Positions 24,883-37,666 of a stretch of 64,000 nucleotides of DNA are shown here, piece after piece. Location: the NCBI GenBank assembly GCA_019059635.1, contig JAGVRJ010000006.1:2108001-2172000 (forward strand), read 5' to 3'. Source of the DNA: Proales similis. Its lineage: Eukaryota; Rotifera; Eurotatoria; Ploima; Proalidae. The notes under the pieces were generated by a model. The model was given only the letters and a program-made list of their open reading frames with translations. It was not told the DNA's origin and made no database searches. The stretch's first letter is position 1. Each line of letters starts with the position of its first letter. A program made the translations under genes and the position numbers.

Positions 24883-25275
24883 CTTATTGGTCAATATTCA
24901 ATCTGCTCTGATTTTCTGCTGCTGCTGCTTTTATGCCGGCGGGTCTGTGTCGATTGCTCACTCGCTCGCTCGATTTCACTTATTTCTCTTTTGCGGGTTG
25001 GCGAGTTAAGAAGCGCGCTCGATTTCAGAACACATTGCAATTGTCTCTCGACATTTTCACAATCAAGTATAAATGAGCCGCATGTATGAGCGAATACATG
25101 CGTGCATTTGAACTAGAGAGCGAATGTGAACATGGAAGCAAGAAGAAAGAACGGAGACGAGCGCCTCATAAATGTCTTTGCAATTTTATTTCATTTTTCA
25201 GCTTTTCCTTCTGTCAGCTAATCAAAGCAGTTTTTCAATTATACTTTGGTCCGAGAGTGGCCTTTTGGCGCAGTT
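24883..25275. other. Spacer upstream of DHX15 and downstream of the EGF gene
   Basis: Contains the DHX15 promoter side and the 3' UTR of the EGF-repeat gene. No other feature is recognised. Confidence 0.4.
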
Positions 25276-27081
25276 CTAGCGCTTTATCAGACTGTTGCAC
25301 AAATCGGACAGAATGAAGAGAGAGTAGGTCAGAGCGATGAGGACGAGCGCGATCACAGTCGATGTGGTAATCACTTTGCGAATGATCTGCAGCTCTCGCT
25401 CCTCCTGCTCGCACTGCTCACCGTAGTACTTGTCGTAGCAGGCGCATTTCACACGACGATCTATTTGGAAGCAAACACCATGGCCAGAGCATGTCTGATT
25501 GAAACACAAGTCGACCACATGTTGGCAGTGAACGCCTTCGTAAAGCCAATCGCACTCGCACTCAAACTTGGTCCCATTCGACTCCTTGCTCCATTTGCAT
25601 GAGCCGTTGTTCAGGCAGACGTTTGTCTCGCACGGATTTTCAACATATTCACAGCTCGAGCCCGCGTACGAATCCTGACACGAGCATTTGTAGCGGTCGC
25701 TAGAATCGACCACGCACTCGCCGTGGTTAGAACAGTTCACCAAGCATCCGTTCAAATCGTGTTTATGGTCCTCAAGCATTTCGCTTATTTGCTTCTCGTC
25801 CAAATCGAGAAGAGCGTTTGAATGGCCGTTAATCAGCGCCCCCGTGCGTTCGGTGCTTGTCTGGTCTTCCTGGCCGGCCGCTTCGTCCAAAGTCGATGAG
25901 AACAAACTTGAGAGTGAGTCGGTCCGAGCAGGGCTAGTCATCTCCGGGTAGTAGACAGAATTCGAAGCCATTGAACTCGTTTCAAACGTTTTCAACTCGG
26001 CTGATGTTTGCTCTGTTGACTCGCTTGTCTGATCGTCGAGCCAAGTCCAACTGCTGCTTGCTTCTGTGGTCTGCTGCGTTGAAATTTCCGCTGCTTTGAC
26101 TTGGATAGAAAATTGCTTTTCAAAGTTCTTCATCAACTGCAACGTGCTGATGGCATAGAGGCCAGGCGATGGATAGGAGGCGTTTATGCTCACCGAGCCG
26201 TTGGTGAACGAATTGAATAAAAGTCGAAACGAGACTTGACAGTCTTCAAACGACGCTAACCGACTCGGCTCATCGAGCGGATCGAGATAAAAGTCAGATT
26301 GGCTCTTTGAGATGCATTCGTAAGTCAATAGATTGGCGCCAATGCTCTCCTCGATCAGAACGGTTGTGTCCGCGGGCAGACTCAGGCGGCTTTTCAGATA
26401 AATGGCCAGTTTGAGAGGAGCGTCGTCGATTTTAATGCGATACGTCTTTAGAATCGTGAACGTGCCGGGCAGTCCGTTCAGATCGATGTAATCGCTCAAA
26501 CTTCCGCTCGGATTGGAGTCGAATTTGATCAGCTTTTCGATTGAAATGTGATGCCAGTGAACAGGTGAAGATGACTGCCAATACCTTGACTGTTATTTCG
26601 CCCAAGTTATCGGCCTGGAATTCAAAACCGTCCATGACGACCGGCTCTAACAGTCGAATGCTGCTCAGCAAGTACCGATTTTGCTGAACCGTGCCACTTT
26701 TAAAAACCAGATCGGAGCCAGCATATTCGAAGAAGCCTAGTTGTTTCGCAGCGAAAAGCATAAAACAAACAATACTCAGTGGATGTAAACAAAGAGCCAA
26801 ACCATCGAATTTGACCTGCAGTGGCGGCTTGCCATCTTGAACGTCGATTTCAACTTCAATGTCTTGCCAATAGTCTTGAAAAGTGGCCTCGCAGCTCACT
26901 AGCTCATCGACCAACACCGTTGACTTGTCGCATTGGATTTCAGTCACTGTTGCATTTAAACACAGAAAGGTATTGAATCGCGTCGAATCGAGAGAATCAA
27001 TCAGAAACGCGCACCTTGACAGACTGCTTGAAAGACCGCTGACAAGAGCAGTAAAACCGCTTGACTTGCGCTAAATCGCAT
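25276..27081 (-). CDS. Secreted-end type I membrane protein with three EGF repeats
   Basis: Four exons: 27081-27015, 26946-26803, 26736-26585 and 26532-25276, giving 539 residues. A signal peptide (MRFSASQAVLLLLSAVF, cleaved near CQ) starts the ectodomain. About 270 residues of mostly beta-type sequence follow that I cannot assign; a segment like VDELVSCEATFQDYW suggests Ig- or PKD-like sandwiches. Next is a Ser/Thr-rich stretch likely to be O-glycosylated, then three EGF domains (about residues 390-500) with six-cysteine spacing (CLVNCSNHGECVV, CETNVCLNNGSC, CFNQTCSGHGVCF). One transmembrane helix (VITTSTVIALVLIALTYSLFIL) and a tail of about 10 residues end the protein. Such a short tail argues for adhesion or ligand presentation rather than signalling by itself. 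No DSL or laminin domain was found, so it is not a Notch ligand of the usual kind. Function is unknown. Confidence 0.8.
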
Positions 27082-29113
<2,032 letters not shown>

Positions 29114-30290
29114 ACCAATGACCTACACCACTGTCCTACAAAGAAGAGGACGAGCTTATGCATTCAAGCGAATACGCTCTCTAATTGCTTTCTTCACTTT
29201 GGTCTATTATTCGCATTTCGATCGCACAATTTCCACATTATCCAGAAATCCAGAAGAAACAAGAGAAAAAAAAATACTTCCGGCCACAAGACTAGTCAGC
29301 AGTCCGATGAGTCCTGTTCACGAACAAATCCCGTAGAAGACACAAGACGCCCTAGTCCACACTCCCTCAAATGATTTCTTTTTTTCATTCGCGATTTGAC
29401 TCGTTCTCTCTGGTTTTACTTTCTTATTCATGTTTGTTTGTCACTTTCTACCTTTGGCCCCTGTCATTTTTTGACCTTTATCTTCGCCGCGATCGTTCAA
29501 GCTAATCTGAAGCTTTAGTTCTCCTCGCACGTTTTCCTATTCTTCAACTCTTTACTTGCCTCCTCTTGCTTTTCATTTCGCTTTTTATTTTCTTACTTTC
29601 ACGTGTTTTTTGTTCCTCTTCCGCAACAAATCAAAACTGCCACCATTTCTAGTCCGCCGCGTTCATTGGCCACATTAACACTTACATTTTTACCCGAATT
29701 TACTCTCTCTCTCTCTCTCACTCTCTTTCTATTATTATTCAATTCTCAGCCCGTTCTAAATGGACATTTGCCTGTTTCTTGCTCTGACAGTCGTCCCTTC
29801 TTGGTCTTTATTTCAATTCGACACCTTCAGCTTGCTTGTTTCTTTTCCCGGCGAACGGCTCTCTTATTTTTAGCCGTGACAGCCGGCCGCACTACCCGTT
29901 TCAAAAAGCTCTGTTTCAACTATTGTCAGCCAACCTGTTCCCTGATGCATATGTTCATGATGGAAAATACACACTCTGAATATATATATATTTAATTTCT
30001 TTTGTTGTTGTTGTTTTTGTTGTCGCCGCAGTTCTGTTCATGATTATTACTGCCCGAGCAAATGAAGAATTTAATAATAAACGACTTGACGAGACGAACA
30101 GAGAACGAAGGACTTTTGCGATCTAATTTCCTCTTCGATTAGTCGTTGAAAACTAAAGTTTGTTGTACGAGTGAAACCGCATCCACTAGGGCCGGGATCG
30201 TTTTGCCCAACAACTAATTTAAAATTCAAAAAATCACAACTCGATCCGATTAGAAGTGCCGAGGGAACACTACTCTTGTGACCGATAAAC
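29114..30290. other. Rab14 3' region and GALNT upstream region
   Basis: T/C-rich low-complexity sequence with CT repeats at about 29704-29722 and a short TA tract near 29980-29992. No gene is recognised. It probably contains the Rab14 3' UTR, which could be long. Confidence 0.45.
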
Positions 30291-32661
30291 ATGAGAAGAA
30301 GTCGGCTGCAGTTGGCGAAACTGGCTCTTCTCCTAGCAGCCGTGTACTTTCTCCTTTACCTTCGTTCGACTCGCACATCCGATGAGCAAGAGCGGCCTGA
30401 CAGACCGTCACTGCTCGAGCAGAGCAAAGATGAACCGGTGATACTTGATCAGCCGTTTGAGGTTGAGATAGAAGCCAACGCAGCAAAACGAGACTGGCAC
30501 GATTGGACGAGAATTCACGCTGAGGCCGAGCGAACAGGTTTGCTTCGAGCGTCAGTGCTGTCTTGCTTGCATTTCGACTTGACATTTGAAACAAGGTCCC
30601 GGAGAGCAGGGAAAGCCTTTCTTCCTCTCTGGCTCGGACGCCAGTTCAGAGGAGCAGCGGTCTCTGTTCAGAGCGAACGGGTTCAATGCCCTGGTCAGCG
30701 ACAGGGTTTCTCTCGAGCGAGCCCTGAATGACCTCAGACATCCAAAGTAAATTCAAACTCGAACTGAAAATAGGCCGCACTAAATTGGTGAAGGTGCAAG
30801 ACAAAGAAATACCTCGAGCGACTGGCCAAGACCAGTGTCATAATTCCGTTTCATGACGAGCACTTTAGTACGCTGATCCGTTCAGTTTACAGCATTTTAA
30901 ATCGAACGCCGCCCGAACTGCTGCAAGAGGTCATACTCGTGGACGACGCCAGCACCAAAGGTAACACCAGCTAGCCATCGCCCGAGCGCTCATATCAGCA
31001 ATCACTGGCTCCTGCGGCTCAAGATTTTCTCAAAGAAAACCTTGAAAACTACGTGAGGCGCAATTTCGCCAAGGACCTCGTGAAAATAATTCGCTTGCCA
31101 GAGCGACAAGGTCTCATAAGGACCAGAATGGCCGGCGCCAAGCAGGCACGCGGAGCTATTCTCGTCTTTTTCGACTCTCACATCGAATGCAGCATCAACT
31201 GGCTGCCGCCGTTAATCGAACCGATCCTGCTCGACCACAAGACAGTCACTTGTCCGTTCATAGACGTCATAAGTGATGAGACATTCGCTTACACAGCTCA
31301 GGACCAAGGAGCGAGAGGCGCTTTCGACTGGAAGTTTTTCTACAAGCGAATTCCACGCAAAAACGATGACCATGACCCCACTGAGCCATTTGAGTAAGCG
31401 AGCCATGCCCTAGTATGCTGTTCAACCTGCTAATCATTGCTGGCCGTTTGAAAGGAGCCCGGTCATGGCTGGTGGGCTGTTTGCAATCAGCCGAGCATGG
31501 TTCGAAACACTCGGCGGCTATGATCAAGGCCTCGAGATATGGGGCGGTGAACAGTACGAGCTTTCGTTCAAGATTTGGCAATGCGGAGGTCGAATGGTGG
31601 ACAGTGAGCTATTTCTTCTTTTTCTTCTCTCCGATTACTCTTAGCCCCTAATTTACTTGCTGTCAAGCGCCCTGCTCCCGAGTCGGCCACGTCTACCGCA
31701 AGTTCAACCCGTTCTCGGCCGGCGGCGGCAAAGGCGACTACCTTTCTCGGGTATGCTTGCTCTCAAAAGCTTTGCCAGAGATTTTGCCAACTGAACGTTG
31801 CTCTCTGCATTAGAACTATAAGCGAGTTGCTGAAGTTTGGATGGACGAGTACAAAGAATACATTTACAAGAATCGGCCGAGCTTGCGGTTTGATTGATTT
31901 TTGACCGCTCTCTGCCAATTGCATCAGCTTTGGCCTTTTCAGAAATGTGGACGCTGGCGATCTGAGCGAACAGCTCGAAACCCGAAACCGTCTCAAATGC
32001 AAACCGTTTAAATGGTTTATGGAGACAGTCGCCTACGATTTGATGGAACATTATCCACCGGTCGTACCGGAGCCCTTCGCCCATGGCTTGGTAATAGACC
32101 GCCTTAAAATGCCCAATTTCAAACTTAACAAACCGAAAATGGCTGCAAACAGCTGAAGAGCAAATCGAGTGGAAAGTGCGTGGTGCCAAAATGGGGAAAA
32201 AGAACTTATGAACTGGACAGCTGCGTGCAAGGCTACCAGGTAGAGTTGGTTTAACTTGGCTGTCGGATGGCTTCAAGTAAATGCGATTGAACATTTCAGT
32301 TCGAGCTGAGCTGGCGCCGCGAGCTGAAAGCAAAGGCAAGAAACTCTTGTTGGGACGTAAGCCAGAGCAGCAATAACTCGCCGATTGGCATTTACGAGTG
32401 TCACGGCCAAAAGGGCAATCAGGAGTTCATTTACAATCCGGTAGGCGATTGAGACTCGTTTACCCTCACGGCGGCTGAATTTTCATTTCATCGCAGGACA
32501 CAGAGCAGTTGGTTCACGTTGTGTCAAAGAAGTGCGTTGACTCGAACTCGGAAACTCTGTTCGTAAACAGCTGCAATTCAAATTTTCAATCACAAAAGTG
32601 GACTTTCGACGTTATGAATGCGACCGCGATCAGAGACAAATTCAAGCAGCTTGGCAGTTAA
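30291..32661 (+). CDS. GALNT: Polypeptide N-acetylgalactosaminyltransferase
   Basis: Eleven exons: 30291-30537, 30596-30746, 30794-30960, 31024-31393, 31455-31603, 31668-31750, 31814-31887, 31943-32090, 32153-32239, 32300-32440 and 32497-32661, giving 593 residues. This is a Golgi type II enzyme that starts mucin-type O-glycosylation by moving GalNAc from UDP-GalNAc to Ser/Thr. A signal anchor lies at about residues 8-25 ([17 protein letters not shown]), then a stem, then the GT-A domain with [10 protein letters not shown], the metal-binding DSH (about residues 238-240), and the Gal/GalNAc-T motif ([16 protein letters not shown]). A C-terminal ricin-type lectin domain follows (GKCVVP, then [13 protein letters not shown]). 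The usual Cys after DxH (HCE) is Ile here (DSHIECS). Five of ten introns end in AAG. AATAAA lies at 32738-32743. The member within the family was not resolved. Confidence 0.94.
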
Positions 32662-32852
32662 TGGTGCTATTCATATCAAGCAGTCAATTGAACAAAAACT
32701 GACTCGGGGCAAAACAATTATTTTCTTTAAAAATTGTAATAAAAACCAATTGAGGCAACGAGACGAACAATCGGGGGGAAAACGAAAGAAATGGATCAAA
32801 ATGAATCAAAGTGACCAACTGGTAACTTTTCATGAGCTCAAATGACCGCTGC

Positions 32853-34114
32853 TTAGACAGGCTGCTTGTTTTCTTGATCAACTTGGCCGTTGAGTTGAAG
32901 TTTCTGAGCATTTTCTTGCGGCCTGTAGCCGTACATGAACGTGGCAATTATAATGGTGGCCGCTCCGACGACAAAGTAGCTTTAAACGCCAACTGTTTTA
33001 CAGTTCAGATTAAAGGTCAGCCGAGTGTGACTTACAAATTCACTTCGATGTCGTGCAACAAGATCGCAGAGAGATAAGTTGAAATGATTATTGAAATCGA
33101 AGTGGCGAATCCTTTGACGATTATGTCCGCATACGCGATTACAGCCGCAATGAGAAGTCCGCCAGTGGCTGACGTAAACACAATTATGTAGACGAGCGGA
33201 GTGTAGCCATAAAAGAAGCCATTCTGCATTATCTTGGAGCCGTCAGCCCAAATCATGTTGAGTGCGGCCAGAACGATGCTGAATAAGCCTTTTGGAGGTC
33301 ATTTAGCCACTTTCTTGTCGCGCATTTAAAGTTGGCAATGTCAACTCACTTAGCTGGACATTGCGCATCCAAATGTCCACAGATGATTGCTTGAGAAGCT
33401 TTTCGAAATAGACGCCCGCGAATCCACTCGAGCAGCAAATGGCCAACACGGCGGTGTAGCCGATCAGTTTCTTATTTTCTAAGCTGAACGACATTGACGA
33501 GCCTTGGTCCAGCTAGAAAAGTGCATTTGATTTGGATTGGAGAAATGGATTAGATTCAAAATCTCTCAGAAGGCAACGCAAGTCTGTTCGGATGGCTGAC
33601 CTGGATCATCCAGACTCCGAGTACAAGCAAGAGAAGCGCGCTCCATTTCATGTGACTGAGTTTGGTACCCAGAATGAGAAAGCTCAGCACGCCGGTGGTC
33701 AATATTTTCAGTTGGCTGAGAAGCTGGTACGAGGCGGCGTCGATGAGAGAGAGTGCGAAAAAGGCGAGAAAGTTCTGTCCATAGTAGAGCCCGGCAGGCA
33801 CAGCCATTTTGGCGAACTCGGCCTTATTGACCAAAAGATCCTGTTCGTAACGGGCTGCCAGCTTTGGTATTGATTTTTCTTCACTGGTTTAGAGTTAAAT
33901 CTAACTGAAAGGGCGCTGAGCATCATCTACCTGATTTGAGGAACAAGATGAATGTGCATATGAGCAGCTTGACGATCTCTTGAAGAAATATGATGGTCGA
34001 CGTGAGGTAGTGCTCAGTGGCATCTTTGCGCGAATAGCGAATGAACAGCACCAGCGACGTGTTTTGAATGATCAACAGAACAAGACAAACATATTTCATG
34101 CACTGGTCCGTCAT
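32853..34114 (-). CDS. SLC35A3: Nucleotide-sugar transporter, SLC35A family (UDP-GlcNAc/UDP-Gal type)
   Basis: Five exons: 34114-33931, 33878-33601, 33512-33350, 33288-33036 and 32979-32853, giving 334 residues. It is a Golgi ten-helix antiporter that imports a UDP-sugar in exchange for UMP. Family motifs: LKILTTGVLSFLILG with the preceding SYQLLSQ, then CCSSGFAGVYFEKLLK, NGFFYGYTPLVY, AYADIIVKGFATSISIIIS and a last helix with GAATIIIATFMYGY. These match SLC35A2/A3; choosing UDP-GlcNAc over UDP-galactose is not possible by eye. Exon 2 begins after an AAG acceptor fixed by reading phase. Its 3' end is only 191 nt from the stop of the convergent GALNT gene, so their 3' UTRs may overlap. Confidence 0.9.
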
Positions 34115-34603
34115 TTTTATCCTCACGTTGTTAAGTATGAGCTCGAGCATCGCTTTCCTACGATGTTTTTCACACAGCTCTCTTTTCGACTATTCTTTTT
34201 GCCGACGATCAAAGTTGCAGGCCCCGAACAAGCTGTCGCCAGCTCAAAAGAAACTTTTTGGAATGCGTCAAAGTCAGGTAATTTGGACGCATTGACGCAT
34301 TAATCGAAATGCAAAAATTTCATTCTACGTCTCTCTCTCTCCATCGACTTTTTTTGCAACTTTTTTTTTTTTTTATTCAGCCAAAGTGTTCAATGCGGTA
34401 ATTAATAGTGAATAAAAGAAAGGTGAAACCATGGCAAACAAATTATGACTGCAAGCGCTAAACTTGGCGAGCAAGAATGCAAGAAAACAATATAAACGCC
34501 AAGAGGTTGAATGCGTGCAATAGAGCTACAGGGAGGAGGAGGAGGGCTAGAGCGAAATTATGAACGTCTCTGTCTGGCTGTTTTGCTTGGTCGAATCAGG
34601 TGA
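34115..34603. other. Spacer: Kunitz gene 3' region and SLC35A upstream
   Basis: Contains a poly-T run (about 34361-34374) and a minus-strand AATAAA (read at 34377-34372), the likely polyadenylation signal of the Kunitz gene. Confidence 0.5.
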
Positions 34604-36658
34604 TCAAGCGCGACGGTAGCACTTTTCGCCACACTCCTTTTCGCTTTCAAAGTTGTTTGCATTGCCTACGTGTCGACAAAAATGTAGGACAAGCTGAGAA
34701 AAAAAACCTTTCAAGTTAATACCTTCACAGCCACCTATTTGGTTGTTGGTTGAAATGAATGAAAAAGAACTTCCCTGTTGAGATCGAGCACTAAGCTTAC
34801 CATAGACGAACGGCTCGCACAATCCGGTCGACGGGTTGAAGTAAAAGCGTTCAAAATAGCCCTTGCACAATCCGGGCTCTTTTGGCAGGCGGCAGACTTC
34901 AACCGCTTCTGCTGTAACCAGCAGTTGCTCGGCGCGTTCAACTACTTGTTCAGCTGAATTCTTATTGAGTGGCGTTCGATAGAGTGCGCCAGAATTACCA
35001 GCATCTTTGGGCAGGCACTCTTTCTCGCATTCTTCTACATGCTCAAAGTTGTTGTCGTTGCCACCGCAGCCACCTATTTCGGTGCGATAAGGGACTCAGG
35101 GAGTGACAATGGCTCAAAGTGCTATAATCACCGTAAATGAACTCTTCGCACTTTTGGCTTGTCGAGTTGAAAAAGAAGCGCGGCATAGCGGCAAAGCAGA
35201 GACCAGCATCCTGAGGCTGCTCGCACTTGCTCAGTCCTTCAATGTTGGACAGGGATCCAGGTGCTTGTTGCACTTCTGGACAATGTCTTGTTGGTTTAAT
35301 TACAAATTAAGCTGCTCGTTTGAGCCTACCCTCTTCTTGCTCCTCGTGATCTTGCTCATCGTGATGTTGCTCCAGCTGATCTTGCTCCTCGTGCTTTACA
35401 CACGTCTGAGCACACTCTTGTTCGCTGGCAAAGTTGTTCTGGTTTCCTGTTCTCGTTTAGCGTTGGTGTTTAAACTCAGGATTCAACGAATCGAGTTACT
35501 TACCTTGACAACCGCCATACTTGAACTCAAGACACTTGCCGGCCTCTTTGTCAAAGTAAAATCGACTGAACGCTGCACGACACGGTCCGATCACTTTTGG
35601 CTGGACGCAAATATCATCTACGAACATACGAAAGTAGGAGAGGCTTTAGAGCGGGACTGGGAGCATTCGACCAACCTCCAGTCTTCGCCGGCTGGGCTAC
35701 TCTGACTGTGACGCATTTCTGCTCGCATTCGCCAACAGTTTCAAAGTTGTTGTTGTTTCCGCCACAGCCGCCGTAGACGAACTGCTCGCACTTGCCAGTC
35801 TCTTGGTTGAAGAAGTATCGCTGGAAATAGGCTCTGCAGTTGCCGGTTAGTTTCGGTTGACTGCAAGGGTCGAGCACTTGGGCTTGAGTGCTTTGCTGCT
35901 CCGCTTCTCCTTGGCTGGCCTCTCTCACGCAAATGCAAGTCTCACAGCCACGCGAATTGAGCAAATGCTCAGTCTGGAAGCCGGACGGGCATTTACAAGC
36001 CACTTGGACGCACGGCGCTTGAATTGTTTCATTTTGGTCTTGGATCATTCTGGGCCGGGCAAAGAGAGGCACATTTGCGCTCTTACCTGTGCAAGTTCGA
36101 TAAGTCTCAGTTGGGCAGCATTTGTCGTTGTCGAAGCAGTCGGCATCGAATTCACACGAGTCGTAGTCAACTTGGCCGAGGCTCTTGGCGGCCGGACACT
36201 CGCCTGTTCTGGTCTCTGCAAATCGACGCTTTATAACTCGTTGACTTGATCGAATGAATGCGAGTTTACTTTCTACACATTTGGTGCACGGCTTTCCGTT
36301 ATCACACAGTTTATCAAAGTCCTCTTTGCAAACTTGGCTTTGGGCGCATGTCACGCCCTTTAAAGTTGAATTTAGACAAACTGAAATTGAAGAATCGCAG
36401 CCGCTCCTACTTGGCATGGATCGGGTGCGCAGACACAGGTGCACTTTTCGTTTTCTCTGAGCAACTCGATGCCAAACGGGCAGTCCATCGGACAGTTTCG
36501 TTTACACTCCTCGTCTTGAAGCGGGTTGGCGGTGGCCACTGCCACTCCTTCAAATATTGCGCGCAAGTGAGCCAAAGATCTTGACGCTGAAGAAAACTGC
36601 TCGGCCTACCCAGCAGGAATGTGGCGAGAACAAAAGCGGGCTTGAACGCGATCGTCAT
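34604..36658 (-). CDS. Secreted protease-inhibitor protein: cysteine-rich/WAP/antistasin modules plus four Kunitz domains
   Basis: Twelve exons: 36658-36610, 36547-36411, 36357-36270, 36215-36087, 36017-35676, 35617-35504, 35446-35330, 35275-35132, 35073-34999, 34953-34801, 34734-34723 and 34665-34604, giving 473 residues. A signal peptide ([18 protein letters not shown]) is followed by a cysteine-rich region, a WAP-like core ([13 protein letters not shown]), an antistasin-like module ([16 protein letters not shown]) and four Kunitz domains. The residue after the second Kunitz cysteine (P1) is Arg, Arg, Phe and Lys in order, predicting mostly trypsin-like and one chymotrypsin/elastase-like target. 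Between Kunitz 2 and 3 lies a His/Asp/Glu/Gln-rich linker. Kunitz 2 is interrupted just after its GGCQ, and Kunitz 3 and 4 by a phase-1 intron right at the YG/GC motif. In Kunitz 4 the adjacent GGCEG piece is a 12-nt exon. Similar mixtures occur in papilins and in tick or worm inhibitors. Physiological targets are unknown. Confidence 0.88.
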
Positions 36659-37666
36659 ATTTTGATCTATTTAGTTTTCAATCACTCACTGAAGCCGCGC
36701 GTTTGTACGCAAGTATTTATAATAGCCAGGACTGAAGAGCAAGAGAATGCGAAAGTGAGCGAGCGAGCGAGCAAGCAGTCGAGAGGGCGTTTGAAGTGCG
36801 TTGGCTTATCTGCGCATCATTTTTCGCATTCTGAGCGCAAACAAACCAACGCATTTCGATTCAAGCATACTAGTGGTCGTAGTAATATGTCAATTTGAAA
36901 AGGCCTCACTCCCCCGGAAAACAAACAAAACCATCAAAAAGAGCAAAGACGACTATTCTCTTGATTGAAGCCAACCGGTCTTATCAGGCCAAGCATCACC
37001 TCGTCTTGAACATGTCATGATGTTACGATCTGCTTCTGCTTGTTTTAAATTTATCTATCGCACAGATAAGCAACATCGCACCGTCAAAACGCCACACTTC
37101 TAGGGCCCACTCAGCTGAGTGAGAAAAAAAGTGAGACAGCGAGAGCACAAGCTCAGTTCTTGCAAGTGATTCATGTCAAGCAAACAAAAGTCAAGCAAGC
37201 TGACATTCAATGACATTTAGAAAGCGCCCAATCTTGCCTCCACTTCAGTTCATCGCATCTCGCTTGTTCACGCCTGAATTGAATTCTCCGGTGGGCGGAC
37301 CTTCTCCGCGTCAGTTTATTTTAAAATATGGAGAGCGCCACAGCGATATGGCGCCACAGAGAAGATGGCCTAAATGTTTTGTGGAGATTTACAAGTAAAA
37401 ACGGGCGCAGAAAAGCGGTAAAAACAAAATGTATAAATGAAGAATAAAACGAATGTTTCAGTTGGAATCGGGTTAGAATACTGCGTTGAATAAGATCAGG
37501 CGAAAGAGGATAAAATGAAAACGCTTGTTCAACGTGGCCGCCGCTTGGAATCGTCTTGTGGGTGCTTGCTTGCATAATAGAATGATTAAAGCAGATGAAC
37601 AAGGTGACGATGAAGATGACGATGGTGGATTGACTATGATTATAGAAAGAGGGAATGCGGAGTGGT
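36659..37666. other. Spacer: Kunitz gene upstream region and RabGAP1 3' region
   Basis: No gene is recognised. The sequence between 37470 and 37666 is probably the RabGAP1 3' UTR. Short GAGC repeats occur near 36755-36775. Confidence 0.4.
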
